Source: Baffinella frigidus (taxonomy: Eukaryota; Cryptophyceae; Cryptomonadales; Baffinellaceae). From it: a stretch of 14,892 nucleotides of DNA. The stretch covers positions 330,424 to 345,315 of the forward strand of contig MU646751.1 in the NCBI GenBank assembly GCA_026770585.1, given 5' to 3'. Shown in pieces: positions 1-7,560 of this stretch. Both the position numbers and the translations under genes were made by a program. The notes under the pieces were generated by a model, which saw only the letters and a list, made by a program, of their open reading frames with translations, was not told the DNA's origin and ran no database searches. Every line of letters starts with the position of its first letter. Positions within the stretch are counted from its first letter, which is position 1.

Positions 1-20
1 GGATCAAACAGGTGTATCGT

Positions 21-86
21 CGCGTGGGTTAGTCGCCCCCGTGTAAGGGAGTCACCTGAGACAGTTCAAGCGCGTCAGGCCCAGTC
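21..86 (+). repeat. Repeat Y, copy 1 (interrupted by A1)
   Basis: The motif TTAGTCGCCCCCGTGTAAGG followed by AGTCACCTGAGACA and GCGCGTCAGGCCCAGTC recurs at 971-1,023 and, more diverged, at 1,382-1,432. Copy 1 resumes at 232 after element A1. It shows an unoccupied site for C1. Confidence 0.7.
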
Positions 87-226
87 CACTGCCAGGCCGG
101 AAATTTTGCAAAAGTCAATTCACCCACAAAATGTGTCAACTTAGAAACGAGGTACCCGTAATGGGTACTTCGTTACTACACATTCGCAGGTGAGTTGACT
201 AATACAAAAACTCCGCCCTGGCAGTG
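87..226. mobile_element. MITE family A, copy 1 (140 bp)
   Basis: Terminal inverted repeats CACTGCCAGGCCGGA and TCCGCCCTGGCAGTG enclose nested inverted repeats, including a GGTACCC-centred hairpin. The element is flanked by 5-bp direct repeats CAGTC at 82-86 and 227-231. The unoccupied sequence GGCCCAGTCGGTTCCGT is present at 1,007-1,023. It has no coding capacity. The 5' CACTG with a 5-bp duplication recalls Transib-like ends, but that is only a resemblance. Confidence 0.85.
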
Positions 227-291
227 CAGTCGGTTCCGTGAACGCGACGGTGGCCTGTGTATCAAACAGCTGTATTTTTGTTGAGTCTTTC

Positions 292-401
292 TACAGGGGT
301 ACCTCGCTCATAAGAAAACGCTTCCCCCTAGGGACCCCCATAGGGCCCTACTGTAGGGTCCTAGGGGGGGGGCGTTTTCTTATGAGCGAGGTACCCCTGT
401 A
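292..401. mobile_element. Foldback element B1
   Basis: Arms of about 30 bp (starting TACAGGGGTACCTCGCTCAT) are perfect inverted copies. The centre is a C-rich/G-rich palindromic block with CCTAGGGACC and GGGTCCTAGG. There is no clear target duplication. A related element lies at 10,043-10,167. Confidence 0.75.
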
Positions 402-408
402 AGTGGAC

Positions 409-495
409 AAAACGCTTCCCCCTAGGGACCCCCATAGGGCCCTACTGTAGGGTCCTAGGGGGGGGGCGTTTTCTTATGAGCGAGGTACCCCTGTA
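409..495. repeat. Partial tandem duplication of B1
   Basis: The last 87 bp of B1 (315-401) are repeated at an offset of 94 bp, separated by the 7 bases AGTGGAC. The duplicate lacks the first part of the left arm. Confidence 0.8.
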
Positions 496-638
496 CTATT
501 CCCAGCACTTCTAAAAGTGTTTTCATCCGGAATCCGGATAAGTTGACAGATTTGTGGGAGATTGAAGGCGAGTTGACTTTAAAAACAGAGGGGTTTGGTG
601 CAGAGGGCATCGTCGCGTGGGTTAGTCGCCCCCGTGTT

Positions 639-787
639 CCACGCAGGGCCCTTCGGGGGGGTATTCCAGGGTCACCCTTTGAGCCATTGGGGCGCCCTTG
701 GAGCCGTTTTCTCCCGAAAATTAACTTTTGAATCCAGTTTTCTCTTAAAAAATGACTTTTGAATACCCCCCCTCCAGCCGTGCGTGG
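639..787. mobile_element. MITE family D, copy 1 (149 bp)
   Basis: Ends are CCACGCAGGGCCCTTC and GCCGTGCGTGG. The interior shares GGAGCCGTTTTC and CTTTTGAATA blocks with an inverted copy at 7,784-7,932, which is also exactly 149 bp. I see no matching target duplication. Confidence 0.7.
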
Positions 788-803
788 ACCTGTCGCCCCC
801 GTG

Positions 804-970
804 TTCACAGGCTAACGGACTAAAAATGGGGTGGTTAGGCCTACAGTATTGCCTACCGTAGGCCGTAGGGCTGCTATGACCAAAAAGTCCTAGGGTTTTG
901 GCCTACAGTAGGAGGTCCTAGGCAATCCCGTAGGCCTAACTACCCCATTTTTATTCCATTACCCCATTAC
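804..970. mobile_element. MITE family C, copy 1 (167 bp)
   Basis: Inverted termini related to TTAATAGGGTAACGGCCTGA enclose GGGGTAGTTAGGCCTACGG-type arms. It is flanked by TG on both sides (802-803, 971-972). Repeat Y at about 32-60 reads CCCCCGTGTAAGGG without the element, so the 2-bp duplication is supported by an unoccupied site. Confidence 0.75.
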
Positions 971-1023
971 TGTAAGGAGTCACCTGAGACATTTCCAGCG
1001 CGTCAGGCCCAGTCGGTTCCGTT

Positions 1024-1381
1024 CCACTCGAGGCTAGAAATGTGACTATTTTAAAACAGGGATTGTTTTACAATTGAAGAACAAAAAGAGGTGTGTAGTA
1101 ATTGTCAGATAAATAAGGGCGTCTGGTCACGTTTCTGAGAGAATTTCATCTCGAAACATAACTGAATCAGTTCCCTAATTAGCGTTTTTATTTAATTAGG
1201 AGGCCTAATTGAATTTACCATGCCTTTACCAATTTCTCCTATTCAATCTCCTATTGAAAAGGAACTGATTCAGTTATCATCCGAGATGAAATTATCCCAG
1301 CAACGTGACCACGCCTGCCCGTGCCTGGTACAAACGCAACAACCCCACATTTAAAATAGTCCCATTTCCAGCCTCGAGTGG
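1024..1381. mobile_element. Element F (358 bp) carrying a nested element
   Basis: The outer inverted repeat runs about 32 bp (CCACTCGAGGCTAGAAATGT... against ...CCTCGAGTGG). TT lies on both sides as a possible 2-bp duplication. The inner part is interrupted by element G1. Its interior is related to family I (CCTGGTACAAA and GTGTAGTAA blocks). Confidence 0.7.
1144..1291. mobile_element. MITE family G, copy 1, nested in F
   Basis: The arms TTTCATCTCG...TAACTGAATCAGTTCC are inverted at the right end. AT flanks both ends. The interior is AT-rich with TTAATTAGGAGGCCTAA. A second copy lies at 7,122-7,267. Confidence 0.75.
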
Positions 1382-1623
1382 TTAGTCACCCCCGTGTTAG
1401 GAGTGACCTGAGGAATCTCAAGAGCGTCACGCCACTCGGTGGGCTACGAGGGTTTCGTTGACCCCGGATTCCGGGGTGTTGCGTGACCAATTTGCATCAG
1501 AAAAATGCTCAAAGTTAATTGTCTTCAGGTAGGTTGACGTTTGATGCAAGGTTCGTAGTCCACCGTGTGGTGTCTTGCAGCTGGAGAATGCTCCGCACGG
1601 AAACCAAGAGAGAGCTTCACCTT

Positions 1624-1762
1624 CCACTTAGCAGCGACCGAGGACCTTTTCGCCTTGAATCCAAGGTGAAATACCGGTTAGGTTCTAGGGCAATGGATAA
1701 GATTCTAGTACAAGTCGTTTAAATGGACTGTATCCGTGAAGTCCCCGCCGGCTGCTAAGTGG
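1624..1762. mobile_element. MITE family H, copy 1 (139 bp)
   Basis: Ends are CCACTTAGCAGCGACCGAGG and its inverse GGCTGCTAAGTGG. The flanks both carry AAACCAAGAGAG (about 1,600-1,611 and 1,772-1,783), so it sits between direct repeats. It is in the opposite orientation to the copies at 6,986 and 13,089. Confidence 0.7.
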
Positions 1763-1796
1763 CAGTGCACTGAAACCAAGAGAGTGCAAACCCTCA

Positions 1797-1954
1797 ACCC
1801 AGGCGAACAGAATAAAAGGGACTTTTAAAGTTTTGTGGGGAAATGATCACGTTTCCGCCCGCTGAGCGGTCGGTCGGTTACCTTATCCGTGATAATTTCC
1901 CCACAAAACTTTAAAAGTCCCTTTTATTATGTTCGCCTGGGTAGCCTCGTGTGG
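1797..1954. mobile_element. MITE family L, copy 1 (left end damaged)
   Basis: Arms of about 50 bp (CCAGGCGAACAGAATAAAAG through AAGTTTTGTGGGGAAAT) are near-perfect inverted repeats. The right end is complete (GCCTCGTGTGG), whereas the left end lacks the matching CCACACGAGG. Confidence 0.7.
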
Positions 1955-2290
1955 TTCGAGCTCCCAACACAGGCGGACACCGAGATTTCTGGAACTGGTT
2001 CCGCGGAAGAGCTATGCTTCCTTTCGGATCACATCACGCCCCCCTGTACCAAACAGCGGGTTACAAAGGGAGTTTCGGGCTCTGAGAGCCCGAGTTTCCG
2101 TTACCTTATCCGTAGGAACCCCCCCTATGTCCCTACGGATTACCTATCGTAGGGTCGTAGGTCTCATCGCTTAAGGTTTATCTGAATTCCCTTCAAAGTC
2201 CGCTGTGTGGACAGAGGATCGCAGCAGAAACCGGCTCGCACCAAACAGTAACCGGGTTTTGTCTGTCCACCCCAAAAGGACCAGGCTGCT
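1955..2290 (+). repeat. Repeat Z, copy 1 (interrupted by E1)
   Basis: TTCGAGCTCCCAACACAGGC, ATGCTTCCTTTCGGATCACA and GCAGCAGAAACCGGCTC recur in inverted orientation at about 14,190-14,315. That copy has no element between CCCCCCTGTAC and ACAGGATCGC. Confidence 0.65.
2049..2210. mobile_element. MITE family E, copy 1 (162 bp)
   Basis: Ends are CCAAACAGCGGGTTACAAAG and CTTTGAAGGG-type inverse ending GCTGTGTGG. The interior shares CCGTTACCTTATCCGTAGGA and GGTCTCATCGCTTAAG with an inverted 162-bp copy at 12,804. Against the unoccupied repeat Z copy, the duplication is AC if one terminal C has been lost. Confidence 0.7.
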
Positions 2291-2377
2291 AAAAAGAGCT
2301 GCAAAAAAAACCAGGCTCACACGCGCAGAGTGCAGAAAGCGTGTTTCGCGGGGGGGCAGGAGAAAGAGCGTACCTTC

Positions 2378-2564
2378 CGAGAATGCAAGAGGGGCCTATT
2401 CACATGTGGGGTTGTAAATATTTGTACCAGGATAGGGTATTCCAACCTCGTGACTGTGGTGATTTCGCAGAGTTACGTGACCAATCAACGAAACTTACTA
2501 CAAGAATGCCCACTTTTAAAAAGCACATCGGTTTTAAATAGGCCCCTCTAGCATGCTCGTGTGG
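2378..2564. mobile_element. Element I, copy 1
   Basis: Inverted ends contain GCAAGAGGGGCCTATT and TAAATAGGCCCCTCTAGCAT. The right end reads CTCGTGTGG, so the full terminus is probably CCACACGAG. It is an inverted relative of the element at 10,210-10,545. Confidence 0.6.
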
Positions 2565-2886
2565 GTTGGAGACAGGGCGAGACCTGATTCCTTCGGCCCT
2601 GATCCCCTCGGCCGAGCAAACCTGTTTGGGTGCGTTGGAGTTGAGTTGAGGTTGATATGAGGTGAGGTCTAGCTCTGCCTGAGTTTTATCCTGGCTCGTC
2701 TTAGAAGTATTCAAGAGCAGAAATCCAGTACAAAAAGGCGAATAGAAAGCCTGTCGGAAGAGCCAAAATAAAAATCAGAGAGAGCTAGGAGGTTGATGTT
2801 TGTAAGGCCACGCACTGTCGACGCCTCCAGTAGCAACTATATCGGGTCGTGAAACCTTTCGGATCCTAGTACAAACCCAAGAAATC
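2565..2886. other. Stretch without recognised gene or repeat
   Basis: I see no inverted repeat, array or convincing exon here. It lies downstream of the candidate stop at 2,887 on the minus strand and would contain its 3' UTR and flank. Confidence 0.4.
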
Positions 2887-3039
2887 TCAGGACTTCACCT
2901 CCCGATCTCCCGTCAGCAATTCGTAGGTCACTAGGGCCTTCCTACCGTAGGGTCCTAGGAATAAATAAAATTCTTTTATAAAATCCCGGATCCTTGTAAG
3001 GATCCGGGATAAGCTGCAACGGGGCTCTCTACTGGAAAC
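2887..3039 (-). CDS. Candidate terminal exon with stop
   Basis: After CTGCAG, or after TTTCCAG eight bases on, the minus strand stays open to TGA at 2,887-2,889. The second acceptor (exon from 3,031) gives the phase needed by the exon at 3,204. The translation includes REPRCSLSRILTRIRDFIKE and FYLFLGPYGRKALVTYELLT and ends GDREVKS. A 28-bp near-perfect palindrome (2,983-3,010) lies within it and is translated. The family is not recognised. Confidence 0.5.
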   Translation of the reverse strand, partial: VSSREPRCSLSRILTRIRDFIKEFYLFLGPYGRKALVTYELLTGDREVKS

Positions 3040-6000
3040 CTGCAGGTTTCCACCAACCCTCACGGCTTGGGCAAATCGACGATTTTCGATTTGGAATTTC
3101 AAGGGGGTTGAAGTCGGAATCCGACTTCAACGGCTCCAATTCCCCTTGAAATCGGGAAATCAAAAATCGTCGATTTGCCCAAGTTACGAGGGTTGGTGGT
3201 TACAGGACAAGTCCACAAAATCCTCTTCCAATACTCCTAAGCTGCATTTTGAACGCATTTACCCCCAAAAAATTGCCTTTTGCGCACGGGGATTGGAGCA
3301 TTTCGCAGACACAGGAGTGTCCACGAATTATTTCTGCTTTCCAGTGAGGATCTTCAGTAGTTGAATAGATTAACATCCTGAAACCCGGGTAGTTAGGCCT
3401 ACGGTATTGCTCGCGGTAGGCCGTAGGGCTCCTGGGACCTAATGTTTCGTAGGGCCCCCCCTAGGCCCCTACGGCCTACCGTAGGCAATACCGTAGGCTT
3501 AACCACCCAGTTTTCGGAACGTTTGCCTATGAAGGTGTTGCTCAGAAGGCACACCCGAGGCTGCTGACTGTCGCGAGCATCAAGTAACGCTAGATCCCGA
3601 CCCGAGTACATGCTAGGAGGTAGAGTGCATTGTGGACCAACGTGTGGTCCTCTCGCAACACCAACCCCCCCCCCTCCCCCAGCTCGGGGAGAGGGGGGGG
3701 CGGGGGGGGGCGAACCCACTTTCTAGACACTTGAAACCTCGAGGATGATGGTCAAGCAAACTTGTGGTCATCTTGGAACAACAAATCACTCCCCCCCCCC
3801 CCCCCCCCTCGGGGGGAGGTGGTGACAAGGGGGGGGGTCTAGAAAGAGGGTTCGGGCTACCAGGAGGGTACTACGCGGGAGAGCTAAATCTCATGTTGCG
3901 CCCTGCGTCTTTCTATTATTTTCCCATGAAATCGGCAAAAGGTGCCGGAGATGTACACAAATAATTGACTTTGACCCTGCCGATAACCGCAGGATATGCT
4001 TTCCGGTTGCCTGGATAAGACATCTAGCCCTCCCGCGCAGTAGATTTAAGGCTGCCGGGAACGGAGAATTCAAACGCCCATGGCGGCTCGGACGTGATGA
4101 AGATGCAAAGAGAGAGAGCGAGAGCGAGAGAAAGCGAGGGAGAGAGAGAGCGAGCGAGAGAGAGCGAGAGAAAGCGAGGGAGAGAGAGAGAGAGAGAGAG
4201 CGAGCGAGAGAGAGCGAGAGAGAGAGCGAGAGAAAGCGAGAGAGAGAGAGAGAGAGAGAAGCAGTGGATTCGGGTGACAGGAGAAGCAGTGCATTCGGGT
4301 CGTCAAACACACAACTCTCTCTCGCGCGCGCTGGGGGTGGGCGCGCACAGTCGAAGCGAACGCGTTGCACGAAGACCGCGAAGACCATCCCCGCCGCGAT
4401 GTAGATGCCGAACTCCACTAGCAATGCGAAAACCCCAAAGGCAGGGTTGAACCTGGTTTAGGGTTTAGGGTTTAGGGTGTGGGGTTTGGTGTTGGGGATG
4501 TAGGATTTAGGGTTTAGGGTTTGGGGTCTAGGGTTGAGGATTTAGGATTTAGGGTTTAGGGTTCAGGGTTTGGCTGAACCTGGTTTAGGGTTTAGGATTT
4601 CGGGTGTGGGGTTTGGTGTTGGGGGTGTAGGGTTTAGGGTTTAGGGTTTAGGGTTTAGGGTGTAGGGTTGAGGGTTGAGGCTTGAGGGTTTAGGATTCAG
4701 GGTTTAGGTTTCTCTTAGGGTTTAGGGTTTAGGGTTTAGGGTTGGGGGTATAGGATTTAGGATTTAGGGTTTAAGATTCAGGTTTTAGGTTTTAGGTTTT
4801 AGGTTTGAGGGTTTTAGGGTTTAGGGTTTAGGGTTTAGCGTTTAAGGCTGAAACCTGCTCGGGTGTGGGCGGTTTAGGGTTGTGGGTTGCGGGCGAGGGT
4901 TTAGAGAATATGGTTTCGGGTATCGGGGTTCGGTGTGTGGTTTGAGGGTTGAGGGTTGAGAGAATACGGTTTCGGGTTTCGGGGTTAGGGTTGTGGGTTC
5001 AGGGTTGTTTGGATCCGGTTTCGGGTGGTTTGAGGGTTGAGGGTTGAGAGAATCTGTTTTGGGGTATGCGGTTTGCAGGTTGACCACGCAAGAGTGTAGG
5101 GCAGAGTGACCCACAGGAGAAATAGTAGAATTCTACTATTTCTTAAGTTCATAAGTGGACATTCTTCCCACATAAAAATCGAAATTTCGCAAATTTGTTA
5201 CAAATTCCGTGTGAACTGGCTTGTTTTCCCAGGTCAGCCCTACACTCTTGCGTGGGAGGGATGTGGGTTGCAGGTTGAGGGGTGTGATTCAGGGTTGGGT
5301 TTCGGGTTTCGGGTTCAGGGTTGGGTTTCGGGTTTCGGGTGATGAAGGGTTGGGTTTCGGGTTTCGGGTTGGGTTTCGGGTTTCGGTAAGGGTTGGGTTT
5401 CGGGTTCAGGGCGGACCGCCACGTCGTCCAGCACACCTTAATAGGGTAACGGCCTGAAAATGGGGTAGTGAGGCCTACGGCATTGCCTAGGACCTCCTAC
5501 CGTAGGCCGAGACTTTTTGGTCCTAGGATCCCTCGGCCTACGGTAGGAGGTCCTAGGCAATCCCGTAGGCCTAACTACCCTATTTTCAGGGCTTACCTCT
5601 CAGTCGGCCAGCAGACCTTCGCCACGTCATCCTGCATGACGCTGGGCGTCTCAGGCACTCCGAAATGGCTGATTTCGATCGCTGCTGCCTCCCGATCCAC
5701 CTCCGTCCCTAGCGTTTAGGGCTTGGGGTTTGGGGTTTGGGGGTTGGGATTTAGGGTTTATGGTTTGGGGTTTGGGGTTTGGGGTTTGAGGGTTGGGGTT
5801 CAGGGTTTGGGGTTTGGGGTTTGGGGTGTGGGGTTTGGGGTTTGGGGTTTGGGGTTTGGGGTTTGGGGTTTGGGGTTTAGGGTGCAGGGCGTAGGGTTTA
5901 GGGTGTAGGGTTGAGGGTTTAGGGTTTAGGGGTTAGGGTTTGGGGTTTGGGGTTCAGGGTTTAGGGTTTAGGGTTTAGGGTTGAGGGTTTAAGGTTGAGG

Positions 6001-6165
6001 GTTTAAGGTTTACCCGCAGCCGCCATGCAGGTTACGTAGCAGTTCAGAAGGAATTCCTGTGGGATTAAGGGGTTAGAGGTTAGGGTTCAGGGTTTGGGTT
6101 TCGGGTTTCGGGTCTAGAGGTGGATCGGAGGGAGGGAGACTGAGCAGGGGGGAGAGAGAGTGTGC

Positions 6166-6196
<31 letters not shown>

Positions 6197-6227
6197 TGAG
6201 AGAGAGAGAGAGAGAGAGCGAGGCAGC

Positions 6228-6262
<35 letters not shown>

Positions 6263-7527
6263 GGATAGAGCGAGAGAGAGAGAGAGAGAGCGAGCGAGGC
6301 AGCGAGAGAGAGAGAGAGCGCGCGCGTGAGGTGTCCGGTTGAGGTTGATGGCGGCAGAGGCGGCACCCATCCCTGCTGGGATAGATCCCAGCTGCGATAT
6401 CAGGGGGTTCCCCAAGGTACCCACCGCCAGCTCCTCCTTGATCTAGAGCATAGGGCCCGAGGCATCGGCTTGCTGTAGGACCCTAGGGCGGAGCATCTCC
6501 TTATTCGCGAGTAGACTGTAGGGCCCTGGGGCGGAGCGCTAGGGTACTGTGGGACCTAGTGGACCTACTGTAGGACCCTAGGGCCTTGGACCCTAGGGCC
6601 TTGGACCTCCTGTAGGGCCCTAGGGCGGAGCGAGTCCTGATCCCCGCACCTTGAGGTGTGCCTCACGGTAATTAATAGTGAGACTCCCTTCAAAAAAACA
6701 GGTCCTAGGGCCCCTACGGCCTACCGTAGACAATACCGTAGGCTTACCTACCCGGTTTTCAGTCCGTTACCTATTGAGATGCGGAAGTTCCTGGCTCGTG
6801 GGTATCCAGGCTCCAAGGGCACTTAAGGATGCAAGGTTATGAGGACGCCACACTAGCCTAGATACCCACATGCTCTAAGCCTAGAGGATAGGGTGCTCAA
6901 CTGCCACCGTCAAAACACGGTGAAGACGCCTCTAGCACAAATCTGTCAACGTTTCGGGTGTTTTGCCGAGCAGTCAACCACCCAACCACTTAGCATCCAC
7001 CGGGGGCTTCACGGATACAGTCCATCTAAATTATTTCCACTAGAATCTTGTCCATTGCTATGGATCACAACCGGAATTTCGTCCGGAAATCAGGGAGAAA
7101 AGGACCACGGTGCCTGCTAAGTTCATCTCGAAAGATAACTGAATCAGTTCCCTAATTCGCGTTTTCATTTAATTAGGAGGCCTAAATAAATTTACTATGC
7201 CCTAAATGATTTCTCCTATGCAATCTCCTATTGACAAGAAACTGATTCAGTTATCTTCCGAGATAAAAGTGGACGGGCCCAAAGGGCAGTCCGATCAGGG
7301 CTGGTGCTTCTTTCCTGAGGCGGGCTCGTTTCTTCAGACTCATAGACTATTGTATCACTCGACTCAAGGCTTAAGGGCCTATCTAGGACCTGTCTCAAGC
7401 GTAATAAAGAAGAGGAGGAGGAGGAGGAGGAGGAGGAGGAGGAAGAAGAAGAAGAAGAAGAGGAGGAGGAGGAGGAGGAGGAAGAAGAAGACGAAGAAGA
7501 AGAGGAAGAAGAAGAAGAGCAAGAAGA

Positions 7528-7560
<33 letters not shown>

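Noticed and set aside
1945-1970. tRNA B-box-like GGTTCGAGCTCC
   Set aside because: There is no A box or cloverleaf. It is the junction of element L1 and repeat Z.
3891-4450. Long Ser-Leu and Arg-Glu ORFs
   Set aside because: They are translations of the GA array. Only the flanking membrane-like segment at 4,350-4,452 is considered coding.
5468-5719. 83-aa plus ORF, with a relative at 9,203-9,676
   Set aside because: The shared residues come from translating family C elements.
5723-5908. ORF of GVWGLGF repeats
   Set aside because: Translation of the TTTGGGG array.
6073-6424. Arg-Glu and Ser-Leu ORFs
   Set aside because: Same artefact at the second GA array. Part of the minus ORF overlaps the exon called at 6,326-6,442.
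7270-7395. Minus-strand frame VLDRPLSLESSDTIVYESEE after GAGACAG
   Set aside because: It is open and follows a pyrimidine tract, but it runs into element H2, has no clear donor, and is not needed for phase between 7,703 and 6,442.
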